This document shows, in pieces, positions 1 through 8,092 of a stretch of 27,603 nt of DNA (position 1 is its first letter; every line of letters begins with the position of its first letter). Origin of the DNA: CAYXWM01 sp964468805. Its GTDB lineage: Bacteria; Bacillota; Clostridia; Lachnospirales; WRBF01. The notes beneath the pieces were generated by a model. It did no database searches, had not been told where the DNA came from, and worked only from the letters and a program-made list of their open reading frames with translations. The stretch is taken from positions 1-27,603 of the forward strand of contig CAYXWM010000041.1 in NCBI GenBank assembly GCA_964468805.1. The letters are read 5' to 3'. Both the position numbers and the translations under genes were made by a program.

Positions 1-170
1 TCGACGTAGGTATCAACCTTGACGAAAACGGCAACCTTTGCGGCGACGTTGATTTCGAGCAAGTTGAACCCCTTGCTTCTCAAATAACTCCCGTTCCCGG
101 CGGCGTTGGTACCGTTACCACTTCCATCTTGGCTAAATATGTCCTGATGGCTGCTGAAAGAACGTTATAA
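1..170 (+). CDS. folD: FolD, methylenetetrahydrofolate dehydrogenase/cyclohydrolase (C-terminal end)
   Basis: The window opens inside this gene; the frame begins at base 3 and stops at TAA 168-170, leaving about 55 C-terminal residues. The stretch TPVPGGVGTVTTSIL matches the conserved PVPGGVGP-type motif of the Rossmann (NADP-binding) half of FolD. The preceding CGDVDF matches the GDVDF segment just before it. FolD interconverts methylene-, methenyl- and formyl-tetrahydrofolate in the cytoplasm. The usual Pro after GGVG is Thr here. An AT-rich hairpin with a T-run follows immediately. The identity is well supported despite truncation; the start and upstream context are outside the window. Confidence 0.9.
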   Translation, partial: DVGINLDENGNLCGDVDFEQVEPLASQITPVPGGVGTVTTSILAKYVLMAAERTL

Positions 171-179
171 TTTTTTAAT

Positions 180-233
180 ATCACAAATTATTGACTTGTG
201 TTATAATATGAGCGATAATTTGTGATTTTTTTG
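180..233 (+). terminator. Intrinsic terminator after folD
   Basis: A perfect 12-bp inverted repeat (ATCACAAATTAT at 180-191, ATAATTTGTGAT at 215-226) is followed directly by a run of T. The stem is AT-rich and the 23-base loop is long, so efficiency is uncertain. Its place 10 bases after the folD stop fits a terminator. Confidence 0.65.
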
Positions 234-257
234 TGTTCACAAATAAATCTTTGCAAA

Positions 258-393
258 TTAAACCTAATTTCATAAAGAATAGTAGCAAAAGCTATTCTTC
301 GTAAACGGTTGGCTCTTGCGTATTTTTAAAAAAATACCGGTCGCTCACCACTACGAATATACGCTTTTTACTACTTAACCGGCAATTAATATA
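258..393 (-). repeat. Palindromic repeat family 1, copy A (MITE-like)
   Basis: Read on the minus strand, this block aligns with the elements at 5591-5669 and 16511-16614. The 18-mer TACGAAGAATAGCTTTTG is identical in all three (here as its complement at 286-303). The flanking GTAAACGG and CTCTTGCGT words and the outer CTACTTAA end are also shared with the copy at 16511-16614. This copy is longer and its ends have diverged, and it carries an internal hairpin around 320-337. It lies between folD and the broken GNAT gene. No coding potential was seen. Confidence 0.65.
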
Positions 394-412
394 TATTATG
401 AGAGGTAATATA

Positions 413-855
413 GTGTTTATTGCATTTGCTCAACAACAGGATATAGAAGGTTGGATGGACTTACTGTACCTTGTAAAAGATAATTTTCCCGGATTAGATA
501 TGGACGAATACAGATCTGCTCTTACGGAATGTATCCTTAATGAACAGGCGCTCATAGCTAAATCCGAAGATACCGTGGTTGGTGCATTGACCTTTTCACG
601 CAGTACCGGTGAGTTGAATTTTTTGGCTGTTCATCCCCATATCGTAAAAAAGGTATTGCCAAGGCCCTTATATCAAAATTAATATCCCAATTCCCGCCGA
701 GAACAAGATTAAGTGTTATAACTTATCGTGATGGGGACAAACAAGGTGTTGCGGCAAGAAAACTATATCAAAGCATCGGCTTCCAAGCCGGAGAACTTTT
801 GACTGTTTTTGATTATCCCTGTCAAGAGTTGCATTATATAACAGGATTAGCATAA
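413..855 (+). pseudogene. GNAT-family N-acetyltransferase, frameshifted
   Basis: The first frame reads VFIAFAQQQDIEGWMDL onward to LNFLAVHP and then goes out of frame. After position ~640 the adjacent frame continues as RKKGIAKALISKLISQ and runs to TAA 853-855, ending in a typical GNAT C-terminus (ARKLYQSIGF). The pattern V.P..R.KGIA.AL is the acetyl-CoA-binding motif A of GNAT enzymes. One missing base in the CATATCGT stretch near 636-642 explains the break: CAT-TAT-CGT would restore HYRKKG. The GTG at 413 is the preferred start because GAGAGGT lies 6 bases upstream; an upstream in-frame ATG at 398 lacks a ribosome site. The substrate is unknown. This is either a recent pseudogene or a sequencing error. 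Confidence 0.8.
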
Positions 856-1082
856 TAATTATATTTAAGCGAATCTAGTCCAACCTGAGTCCGGGTTATT
901 TCCGAGTAACGGTAAACCCGTCCACAAATGTTTTTAAAGAGGGTGTTTCTGTCAACTTTTGTGATATGGCATATATACAATTATATATACAGTCACATAC
1001 AATAATAAAAAATTTTCAGCCTAACCGGATTATTCAACATATATGAACCCGGATAGGAAAGTAGCTAAGGAGCGAATTATTC

Positions 1083-2351
1083 TTGTCTAAGCCGGTAAGT
1101 TTTTTTAGGCAACCGTATGCTGTTTTAATGTTTATATTCGGTTTTACCTTTATTTTCGCCTTTATTATCAGCCCTCCGGCAGAGATTTTTAACGGTCTGA
1201 TTAAAATTATTCTTTCGAAAGATATACTGATCACTGACTATATTGAAATTGCAGGTATAGGTGCAACCCTTATAAATGCATCTCTATCGGTAATGGTCAG
1301 TATTCTGATACTGAAGCTGAACAAAGTTAGGTGCAACGGTTCGTTAATTATGGCGCTTTGGATGGTGGCGGGGTTTTCCTTTTTCGGCAAAAACCTTGCT
1401 AATATTTGGCCCATAATATTTGGCGGCTGGTTGTATGCCAAGGTTCAAAAGGAACCCTTTTTGAATTATTCACTGGTCACCTTATTGGCAACCTCTCTGG
1501 CGCCGTCTGTCAGTTACCTTGCCTTCGGCACAAACATTCCCCAGCCTTTTGCCTTTCTTTTCGGTGCATTAGTCGGGGTAATCATAGGATTTATTATGCC
1601 ACCCATTTCAGCTTATTGTATGACATTTAACCGGGGCTATAATCTCTACAATGTTGGTTTTTCTGCCGGTCTTATAGGGATGTTTTTAATGTCTCTGCTG
1701 TCCGGTATAGGCATAAAGATAGAACCTGTGCTTTTTTGGAACAGAACCAGCGATATTGCTCTGGTAATATTATTGGTAATTATTTTTGTTTTTCTGATTG
1801 TTTTAGGCATATTCTTAGGTGAAAATAAAATCCAAAACCTGAAAGAGCTGCATAAGCAATCCGGGCGTCTGATTTCGGATTACTATTTTATGTACAAAGA
1901 ATGCGCTTATATAAACATGGGAGTTCTGGGTCTGTTTTCCACGTTCATGGTCTTGATTCTGGGCTTTAACATTAACGGGCCTACCATAGGCGGTATATTC
2001 AGCAACGTTGGCTTCGGTGCCTTCGGCAAACATATGAGAAATTCCTTGCCGGTAATGTCCGGTGCCATAATAGGCGGCTTTCTCAACACCTACGGCACCT
2101 ACTGGGAATCCACCATTTTAGCCATACTCTTCGGTACCGGTCTTGCACCTATAGCCGGAACTTACGGAATATTTTACGGTCTAATTGCAGGCTACCTTCA
2201 TGTTAATGTGGTTATGAACCTTGCACCGCTGCACGGCGGACTAAATCTGTACAACAACGGTCTGGCAGCCGGCTTGGTTGTAATGATTCTTACCCCGCTA
2301 ATAGCACATTTCAAGGCTAATCCCCATGAGGAAAAACCCAAGCATCATTGA
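1083..2351 (+). CDS. DUF1576 integral membrane protein
   Basis: A 422-residue, strongly hydrophobic protein with roughly ten membrane segments, glycine-rich between them (for example GFGAFGKHMRNSLPVMSGAI). Length and sequence character match the DUF1576 family of clostridial membrane proteins, whose function is not known. The late segment NLAPLHGGLNLYNNGLAAG and the earlier FNRGYNLYNVGFSAGLIG look like an internal repeat, suggesting two-fold inverted or tandem architecture, as in many transporters. The start is a TTG at 1083 with AAGGAG ten bases upstream; no better in-frame start exists. It appears to be a single-gene unit, followed by a long hairpin at 2408-2464. A transport role is only an inference from topology. 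Confidence 0.75.
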   Translation: MSKPVSFFRQPYAVLMFIFGFTFIFAFIISPPAEIFNGLIKIILSKDILITDYIEIAGIGATLINASLSVMVSILILKLNKVRCNGSLIMALWMVAGFSFFGKNLANIWPIIFGGWLYAKVQKEPFLNYSLVTLLATSLAPSVSYLAFGTNIPQPFAFLFGALVGVIIGFIMPPISAYCMTFNRGYNLYNVGFSAGLIGMFLMSLLSGIGIKIEPVLFWNRTSDIALVILLVIIFVFLIVLGIFLGENKIQNLKELHKQSGRLISDYYFMYKECAYINMGVLGLFSTFMVLILGFNINGPTIGGIFSNVGFGAFGKHMRNSLPVMSGAIIGGFLNTYGTYWESTILAILFGTGLAPIAGTYGIFYGLIAGYLHVNVVMNLAPLHGGLNLYNNGLAAGLVVMILTPLIAHFKANPHEEKPKHH

Positions 2352-2407
2352 TTTCTGCCCCAACACCCGATAATTTATAAATCAAACCGTAAATTGTGTT
2401 CTTTTCA

Positions 2408-2464
2408 TGAACGCAATTTTCAATGCATTTTTCCCCCGGAAGAATGTAATGAAAATTGCGTTCA
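2408..2464 (+). terminator. Long perfect hairpin after the DUF1576 gene
   Basis: TGAACGCAATTTTCA (2408-2422) pairs perfectly with TGAAAATTGCGTTCA (2450-2464), and the stem continues imperfectly inward (TGCATT against AATGTA). There is no T-run after it. It could act as a factor-dependent or bidirectional terminator or mRNA-end stabiliser, or be another palindromic repeat; no second copy was seen here. Confidence 0.45.
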
Positions 2465-2556
2465 AGCTGACTATACAGAAATTTCTATAGCATACAGAAA
2501 AGTTGGTTATTGTTACAGTTGAATTTTTCAACAAACTGAAATCAAGGGGAGATAAC

Positions 2557-2904
2557 ATGAAATTTGAATTTGAAAAAGGTTTGAGGATTTTAAATGAATT
2601 AATCGGTTATTGTCACAAAAACGGCGGTAAAGATATAAATGCCAATTATTCTTGCAAGCCCGGCGTAACTCACCTGTCTGTTACTGCGGAGGTTTCCGAG
2701 GAACACAGGGCTGATTATGAGAAATTGAGCAGAGACTTAAACCGCTCCAGAGAGCATGAATTAGAGGAGTGTTACTGGATGGGCAACGGAGAAGATACCC
2801 CGGGAGACGGCATGAATTTGGTAAGCATAATGGTAGACAAGGCAGATGTAAGTTTTAAAGACAACATTTTAACTATAACGGTAGAAAGGTTTGAACATCA
2901 TTGA
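2557..2904 (+). CDS. Hypothetical protein, 115 aa
   Basis: A small soluble, acidic protein of mixed charge with no signal peptide or membrane segment. The N-terminal half (KGLRILNELIGYCHKNGG) is likely helical. A central helix (EKLSRDLNRSREHELEEC) is followed by a conserved-looking LVSIMVDKADVSFKDN and a final beta-rich stretch ILTITVERF. I recognise it only as resembling small clostridial proteins of unknown function. The ATG at 2557 is chosen because GGGGAG lies just upstream; a further in-frame ATG at 2503 has no ribosome site. Its stop overlaps the TTG start of the next gene by 4 bases (TTGA), implying translational coupling to the transporter. Confidence 0.6.
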   Translation: MKFEFEKGLRILNELIGYCHKNGGKDINANYSCKPGVTHLSVTAEVSEEHRADYEKLSRDLNRSREHELEECYWMGNGEDTPGDGMNLVSIMVDKADVSFKDNILTITVERFEHH

Positions 2905-3629
2905 TAAACGAATGGCTATTTATAGGCTCTATAGTACTGTATTTCGGAGCGGTAATTATTTTGTACAAATTATTCGGCAAAACCGGTCTTTATGCATGGA
3001 CCGTTTTTGCCTCTGTTTTAAGCAGCATTGAGGCTTCAAAGATAGTTACATTATTTGGTATATCCGTTACTTTGGGAAATGTTTTGTACGGCAGTGCTTT
3101 CTTGATTACTGATATTTTAAGCGAAAACCACGGTAAAAAAGCCGCCAACAGGGCGGTTTATCTGGGCATAATTACTTCCTTGGTTTGGGTTTTTGCCACA
3201 TCTTATTTATGTTGGTTTGTACCTAACGGAGATGACTTTTTAAGCCCCAACATACACGCTGTATTTGGATTTGTTCCCAGAATTGCAATAAGCAGCATTT
3301 TAACCTATGCTATTTCCCAGGCATTGGACATATACATTTATCATTATCTTTGGAAGCTTTGCGGAAATACATCAAAACTGCTCTGGCTTCGAAACAACGG
3401 CTCTACCCTTGTCAGCCAATTCCTGGATACCGTTATATTCACCGTTTTGGCCTTTTACGGCACGGTTCCATACGATGTATTACTGATACTTATAGTTTCA
3501 ACTTATGTGTTTAAGGTGCTGGTTTCCCTGTTGGATACTCCCTTGATTTACTTGGCAAGATGGTTGCATAAAAAAAATAAAACCGATTCTCTGAATATTG
3601 ATTCAAATAAGGAACAAAACCCTGCTTAA
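2901..3629 (+). CDS. Queuosine-precursor transporter, VUT/YhhQ family (DUF165)
   Basis: A 242-residue membrane protein with about six membrane segments. The motif DILSENHGKKAANRAVYLG matches the family signature (D..SE..GKK.A) of YhhQ/VUT proteins. The late stretch SQFLDTVIFTVLAF matches the conserved SQ..D...F segment of this family. Characterised members import queuosine precursors (preQ0/preQ1) used for tRNA wobble modification. The start is a TTG overlapping the upstream stop (TTGA), with GAAAGG upstream, so translation is probably coupled. No other queuosine gene is in the window, so the exact substrate (preQ0, preQ1 or queuine) cannot be assigned. Confidence 0.82.
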   Translation: MINEWLFIGSIVLYFGAVIILYKLFGKTGLYAWTVFASVLSSIEASKIVTLFGISVTLGNVLYGSAFLITDILSENHGKKAANRAVYLGIITSLVWVFATSYLCWFVPNGDDFLSPNIHAVFGFVPRIAISSILTYAISQALDIYIYHYLWKLCGNTSKLLWLRNNGSTLVSQFLDTVIFTVLAFYGTVPYDVLLILIVSTYVFKVLVSLLDTPLIYLARWLHKKNKTDSLNIDSNKEQNPA

Positions 3630-4061
3630 TTACGTATAATATACAGCCACATGGGTTAGATTACCTTATTGGTTGCCTCGGAAATAAATTTAATAAATTC
3701 CCTTTACCTTGCTATTGCCAAATTTTCCTCTATTGCATTTAACTTCATATTCATGTAATAATTGTAACATAATCTCCTGTAAAACAAAGTAACCGCTTTC
3801 AGCTGCAGTTTGACCGGTTGCTAAGCCCTTATGCCGATACCGGTCAAATTATTTTAAATAATTGTATGTTTACAGTACTGTAATATTTGTTTCATATTAA
3901 ATACAAAACGGAAAAAAAGGCAATATATTTTGACTAATTTACATTAATTTGTTATAATACTTATATACCGCTTTAATTCGATATTAACAAAATCACATAA
4001 TACTTTATCTGACATGTAATTACATATTTCACGGTTGCATGTCCGGGAATCCGGTGAGTCT
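3630..4061. other. Intergenic region with hairpin and promoter
   Basis: No convincing gene. It contains a 10-bp inverted repeat TTTGACCGGT/ACCGGTCAAA (3809-3818 with 3839-3848) followed by ATTATTTTAAAT, a plausible weak terminator for the transporter. The consensus promoter at 3930-3958 also lies here. On the minus strand a 26-codon frame (3770 to 3690) follows an AGGAG, but it looks too short and too close to its ribosome site to call. Confidence 0.5.
3930..3958 (+). promoter_or_regulatory. SigA-type promoter for the membrane-protein/cdaA region
   Basis: TTGACT (3930-3935), a 17-base spacer and TATAAT (3953-3958): near-perfect housekeeping -35/-10 elements. It lies about 100 bases before the gene at 4062. 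Transcription could continue into cdaA, since no clear terminator separates them. Confidence 0.8.
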
Positions 4062-4475
4062 ATGCAAGACAAAGAAAAAATTATTATTATGACCAAGCTC
4101 GCCCTGTATGAGCGAAACCACGGCGACAAGGACAAAGAAATAAACAACTATTTCAAGCATGATTATGTATATAAAAAAAATACATGGACGCGTTTTTTTG
4201 TTGTGCTGGGCGGATTGCTGATATTAATTTTAAAGTATCTGCATAAATTTGGTATAGAGAAGATAGACCCTTTTACTCTGGACTATGCAAAAGAAGCATC
4301 CGAAGCCGTATTTTTTCTTATCTTTTTAATTGTGGTATATACCGTAATCGGTACTGTTATTTGTTCTAAAGAATATGAGACAGGCAAAAAACGCTTGGCT
4401 CGGTATCAAAAATTGCTGCGAAGTTTATACTCCACACATAAACCTGCGGACAAATCAGGGGAGGCTCACCAATGA
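4062..4475 (+). CDS. Small membrane protein of unknown function upstream of cdaA
   Basis: About 137 residues: a charged N-terminus (MQDKEKIIIMTKLALYE), a first membrane segment (FFVVLGGLLILILKYL), a linker of about 25 residues, a second membrane segment (AVFFLIFLIVVYTVIGTVI) and a basic tail with a likely short coiled helix (KKRLARYQKLLRSLY). No known domain recognised. The ATG at 4062 follows GGTGAG closely; an in-frame ATG at 4035 has no ribosome site but cannot be excluded. It overlaps the next gene by 4 bases (ATGA), so the two are almost certainly made together. The consensus promoter about 100 bases upstream should drive the pair. Confidence 0.6.
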   Translation: MQDKEKIIIMTKLALYERNHGDKDKEINNYFKHDYVYKKNTWTRFFVVLGGLLILILKYLHKFGIEKIDPFTLDYAKEASEAVFFLIFLIVVYTVIGTVICSKEYETGKKRLARYQKLLRSLYSTHKPADKSGEAHQ

Positions 4476-5500
4476 ATCGGTTAAACCAATGGAGGGAATA
4501 TTTGATATGTATCTATAAGCGATACGAAAGCATTATTCTTTTTTTATATAAAATATTCATTGGTATTCTAATATTCGGCTTCATTAACAGCATAGGTCAC
4601 GCCAGACCCGAATTCAACGCCTTGGCAAACCCTGCCGTAAGTTTCTTTTTAATTGTATTGATGGGTGTTTTTTATGCCATATTACCTGTAAACGCTGTTT
4701 ATGCGTTTATTATCGTTGCTGTTGGGATACAGTTTTCGGCGTTTTTGGAGCTTTCTGTTTTTATAGTGCTATTTTTGCTGTTGATACTATTGTTTTACGC
4801 CAGGCTGGCTCCCAAGGAAAGCCTGCTGATTATAGGCGTACTATTTGCCTATTATTTTAAAATGCCTTATATAGTTCCCATATACGCCGGGCTTTACTGC
4901 GGTTTGACTTCAATAGTGCCTATATCCATAGGGGTTTTTATGTGGCATTCCTTACCGGTTTTAAACAACCTTGTCCTCTCGGTAACCTCCACAGAGCTGG
5001 ACTTTATGGAAATGCCCAATACCTTTTCCGAACTTTTCGGCTCTATATTAAACCTAATTGTAAAAGATATAAGCTGGATTTCCACCTCTTTTGTTTTTGC
5101 AATGGTTGTTATAGTTGTATTCACGGTGGTTCGCCTTTCTTTGGATTATTCAAAAGAGCTGGCGGTGGGATTGGGTGCTGTGTTGAATATAATCGGCTTT
5201 ATATTTGTAGCTGTTATAGGTAAAGTTAATGTGGATATTTTGGGTATGTTTATTTCCACAGCATTTTCCTGGTTGTTTGTTGCCGTATTCAGTTATTTCG
5301 ACCTGGCGTTGGATTATCAACGTGCCAGCAATCTACGATTCGAGGACGACGAAAATTATTACTATGTAAAGGTTATTCCTAAGGTTATCATGTCCTCATC
5401 AAAACGCAGACATCGTCATGATATTTCCGAAAAACCCGAAAAAAAAGGTAGATTAAACAATCTTGACGGATACGATTATGAAGATTATCAACCATATTGA
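4472..5500 (+). CDS. Polytopic membrane protein of unknown function upstream of cdaA
   Basis: A 342-residue protein with roughly eight membrane segments and a cytosolic-looking C-terminal tail of about 50 residues. The tail is rich in charge and tyrosine (SSKRRHRHDISEKPEKKG, then YDYEDYQPY at the end). From memory, a membrane protein of this kind often lies upstream of cdaA in clostridia; its role is unknown. It starts with ATG overlapping the upstream stop and has GGGAGG upstream. A 205-base gap containing a palindromic repeat separates it from cdaA. A role in c-di-AMP or envelope homeostasis is an inference from position only. Confidence 0.6.
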   Translation: MNRLNQWREYLICIYKRYESIILFLYKIFIGILIFGFINSIGHARPEFNALANPAVSFFLIVLMGVFYAILPVNAVYAFIIVAVGIQFSAFLELSVFIVLFLLLILLFYARLAPKESLLIIGVLFAYYFKMPYIVPIYAGLYCGLTSIVPISIGVFMWHSLPVLNNLVLSVTSTELDFMEMPNTFSELFGSILNLIVKDISWISTSFVFAMVVIVVFTVVRLSLDYSKELAVGLGAVLNIIGFIFVAVIGKVNVDILGMFISTAFSWLFVAVFSYFDLALDYQRASNLRFEDDENYYYVKVIPKVIMSSSKRRHRHDISEKPEKKGRLNNLDGYDYEDYQPY

Positions 5501-5590
5501 AAATAACAATATGGAAACCGGAATATATTATTCTTAAATCTTAATGATTCAATTTTGACTTGACAACTCTTGTTCGTAACAGGCAAATAT

Positions 5591-5669
5591 ACTTAAATAT
5601 CGTTTAAGCGGAAACAAAAGCGTATATTACGAAGAATAGCTTTTGTTACTGTTCCATATACATTTAAGT
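5591..5669 (+). repeat. Palindromic repeat family 1, copy B (MITE-like)
   Basis: Ends ACTTAAAT (5591-5598) and ATTTAAGT (5662-5669) are perfect inverted repeats. The core word TACGAAGAATAGCTTTTG (5628-5645) is identical to the other two copies. It sits in the gap before cdaA, only about 25 bases from the cdaA ribosome site, so its fold could influence cdaA mRNA. Confidence 0.7.
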
Positions 5670-5705
5670 TAACTTTGCCCTCACCGATGTACCGGAGGTA
5701 GAATA

Positions 5706-6575
5706 GTGGCTGATTTTTTCAAAAATATATTAATCGACATGAACCTTTCTTTTTGGTCTATTTCTTCGGTGAGTATTACGGACTTTATCGATATATTGAT
5801 TGTAACTTTTTTGATTTATAAAATTATGGTATGGATAAAGGAAACAAGGGCTTGGTCTTTGTTTAAGGGTATAGTGGTCATACTGCTTATCAGCATTGGT
5901 TCCTATGTTTTTAAACTCCATACCATACTCTGGGTTATGCAAAACACCTTGGGAGTTGGGCTTATTGCTATAATCGTACTGTTTCAGCCGGAATTACGCA
6001 AAGCCTTGGAGCAGTTGGGTAAGGGAAAGATAGTTTCACCCTTTTCAAGCACCGATACCCAAAAAATATCCCAACAAACCATAGAGGAGATTGTAAACGC
6101 CGTAGGTATAATGGCTCATCACAAAACCGGTGCTTTGATTTTGATAGAGCAAGATGTTCCCTTGGGCGACTTGGAAGCAACCGGAATAATTCTGGATGCG
6201 GTGGTAACCAGCCAACTTTTGGTGAATATTTTTACCAACAAAACGCCCTTGCATGACGGTGCAGTTATTATCAAAGAAAACCGCGTTGCCGCTGCAACCT
6301 GTATTTTACCCCTTACCGAGGCAGAAATCGGTCATGAATTCGGTACAAGGCACCGTGCTGCTGTGGGAGCCGGCGAAGTTTCGGACTGTATAGCTGTGGT
6401 GGTATCAGAAGAAACAGGTAATATATCCGTAGCCTACGGAGGTAAACTACAAAAAGGCATAACAAAACATGATTTGAGAAAACTTTTGCTTAAAAATTTC
6501 GAGCTTGTAAAACGCAGGTTCCATTTGCGTAAGGAGCAAAAAAATGTTTCTGAAAAAACTGCTGCACTCGATTAG
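5706..6575 (+). CDS. cdaA: CdaA, membrane diadenylate cyclase
   Basis: Makes c-di-AMP from two ATP at the membrane. It is 289 residues, near the usual length. Three membrane segments occupy roughly residues 25-95, followed by a DisA_N (DAC) domain. The catalytic motifs are intact: HDGAVII (Asp184-Gly-Ala) and GTRHRAA (Gly213 to Ala219). The start is GTG at 5706 with GGAGGT six bases upstream. It overlaps cdaR by 32 bases, the usual cdaA-cdaR arrangement, so CdaR synthesis is coupled. glmM, often the third gene of this operon, is absent here. c-di-AMP controls potassium and osmolyte transport and cell-wall homeostasis. The identity is firm. Confidence 0.96.
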   Translation: MADFFKNILIDMNLSFWSISSVSITDFIDILIVTFLIYKIMVWIKETRAWSLFKGIVVILLISIGSYVFKLHTILWVMQNTLGVGLIAIIVLFQPELRKALEQLGKGKIVSPFSSTDTQKISQQTIEEIVNAVGIMAHHKTGALILIEQDVPLGDLEATGIILDAVVTSQLLVNIFTNKTPLHDGAVIIKENRVAAATCILPLTEAEIGHEFGTRHRAAVGAGEVSDCIAVVVSEETGNISVAYGGKLQKGITKHDLRKLLLKNFELVKRRFHLRKEQKNVSEKTAALD

Positions 6576-7812
6576 AAATATTCTCACCAATAACTTGGGT
6601 TGGAAAATTGTATCGTTTATAATTGCCGTTATCATGTGGTTTATCGTGGTCAACAATGCCAACCCCATAACATCAAAGCGGTTCCTTATTCCCTTACGCT
6701 TAGAAAACATAGAAACTCTCGAGAAAAATAACTATGTACTCCTAAACGGAGAGCAAATTTCCTCAATGCACGTGGAATTATACGTTCGTGCCTCAAAATC
6801 CATAATAGAAAATCTGTCCCGTGACCCGGGCCGAATAAATGCCTATATTGATTTTGCACCCATAGACATCTCCCATACCAGTATTTTGGGCGAACCCTTG
6901 CCTATCAGCATATTTTGCAGCCTGCCTATGGAGTCCGCCGAGATAGTTCAGCAAAGCCCCAGAACTGTTAACATAACTTTGGATAGATTCGCAACAAAAA
7001 CCATGCTGGTGGTTTTGGACAAAGTGGGCGAATTAAAACCCGGCTATGTGGATTTACCCGGTAAAACCGAGCCTTCTCAGGTTACGGTTAGCGGTCCAAA
7101 AAGCTATGTTGATCAAGTGGCTACAGTTAAAATGGCTGTAGATGTTTCAAACGCTTCCGAGGATTTAATCGCCTCCGGCGAATTACGTGCCTTTGACGAA
7201 ACAGGCAAAGACATTACCGGTTCCGTTACTTTAAGCCACGATTCGGCAAACGCCACCGTACCGGTGAAAAAATTCGCCAATGTTCGTATAGCTAACCCGG
7301 TTATCAAAGGAAACGTAGCTCCCGGCTATGTGATTAACAATATAACTATGGAGCCCCGATATATCGAAGTCGTGGGCACCGGTATCGCCATAGATTCGGT
7401 CAAGCCCATTATCCTCGACCCCATAAACGTAGAAAATTTAAAGGAAACAAAATCCTTCAGCTTTGATTTACGTCCCTATTTCTTAAACACCGATTTAAGC
7501 ATTAAAAACTTTTCACCCTACGTAACGGTGGTTACCGTTAATTTGGAAAAAGAAACGGAAAAAACATACACCATCTCCACAGACAAAATTCAAGTAGAAG
7601 GTACAAATCGTACCGTGTACTTCGAAACAGAAAATGTGGAGTTCAAACTGAAAGGCGTAGAACGTTACCATAATAACGAAATTACGCTGACAGTGGACAT
7701 GACCGACCTTGCCCCGGGAATGTACAACCTTCCGGTCAAAGTCAACGCCGGTTACGGATTGACTTTGCAAGGTACGCCGCCCTCGGTTTCGGTTACCTTA
7801 CTGGAAGAATAG
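6544..7812 (+). CDS. cdaR: CdaR/YbbR, regulator of CdaA
   Basis: A 422-residue protein with a short cytosolic N-terminus, one membrane anchor (about residues 21-40, WKIVSFIIAVIMWFIVV) and an extracytoplasmic region of repeated YbbR domains. Repeat marks include VTVSGPKSYVDQVATVKMAVDVS and the similar later IEVVGTGIAIDSVKPIILDPI. About four repeats fit the length. CdaR binds and modulates CdaA in characterised Firmicutes. The ATG lies inside the end of cdaA behind AAGGAG. The gene ends 10 bases before a strong intrinsic terminator, which closes the operon. Confidence 0.93.
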   Translation: MFLKKLLHSIRNILTNNLGWKIVSFIIAVIMWFIVVNNANPITSKRFLIPLRLENIETLEKNNYVLLNGEQISSMHVELYVRASKSIIENLSRDPGRINAYIDFAPIDISHTSILGEPLPISIFCSLPMESAEIVQQSPRTVNITLDRFATKTMLVVLDKVGELKPGYVDLPGKTEPSQVTVSGPKSYVDQVATVKMAVDVSNASEDLIASGELRAFDETGKDITGSVTLSHDSANATVPVKKFANVRIANPVIKGNVAPGYVINNITMEPRYIEVVGTGIAIDSVKPIILDPINVENLKETKSFSFDLRPYFLNTDLSIKNFSPYVTVVTVNLEKETEKTYTISTDKIQVEGTNRTVYFETENVEFKLKGVERYHNNEITLTVDMTDLAPGMYNLPVKVNAGYGLTLQGTPPSVSVTLLEE

Positions 7813-7821
7813 CTATATACG

Positions 7822-7857
7822 AAAACTCCTCCGTTTAACCCGGAGGAGTTTTTTTGT
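7822..7857 (+). terminator. Intrinsic terminator of the cdaA-cdaR operon
   Basis: A perfect 12-bp stem, AAAACTCCTCCG (7822-7833) with CGGAGGAGTTTT (7841-7852), a 7-base loop and a T-run. This is a textbook rho-independent terminator. Confidence 0.95.
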
Positions 7858-7894
7858 TATGTTTTTGCAGTGTTTTTCCCCGGTAGTTCTACAT

Positions 7895-7994
7895 TAAAAA
7901 AAAACGAAACCTTAAGGGAGCATAATTGTTTTTTCCTTGAACCATTAGAACAAATCAATTATTTTTGTCCTCAGTTTAAAATGAATCAGTATAG
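7895..7994 (+). repeat. Palindromic repeat family 3, degenerate copy
   Basis: TTGTCCTCAGTTTAAAA at 7965-7981 differs by one base from the word at 14124-14140. The GTTTTTTCCTTGAA stretch and the terminal GAATCAGTATA also match that copy. The left end has decayed. It lies between the cdaR terminator and the lipoprotein gene. A small open frame across it (7870-8055) is not considered a gene. Confidence 0.6.
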
Positions 7995-8092
7995 CCCACA
8001 TTTTTTTAATAAACTTAGTATATATTGGATTATAAACAAGTATATTAGAATATAGATTTTGTGGTACTACTTATATTTTGGAGGGATTATTA

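Noticed and set aside
3690..3770. Minus-strand 26-codon frame behind AGGAG
   Set aside because: The ribosome site is only 3 bases from the ATG and the peptide has no recognisable features. A neighbouring frame reads MKLNAIEENLAIAR, but stops quickly, so at most this is a gene remnant.
5560..5595. TTGACA before cdaA as a possible promoter
   Set aside because: No acceptable -10 element occurs 16-18 bases downstream, and the nearest AT-rich hexamers belong to the repeat element.
7870..8055. 61-codon frame between cdaR and the lipoprotein gene
   Set aside because: It runs through a family 3 repeat element, lacks a ribosome site and its product looks non-proteinaceous.
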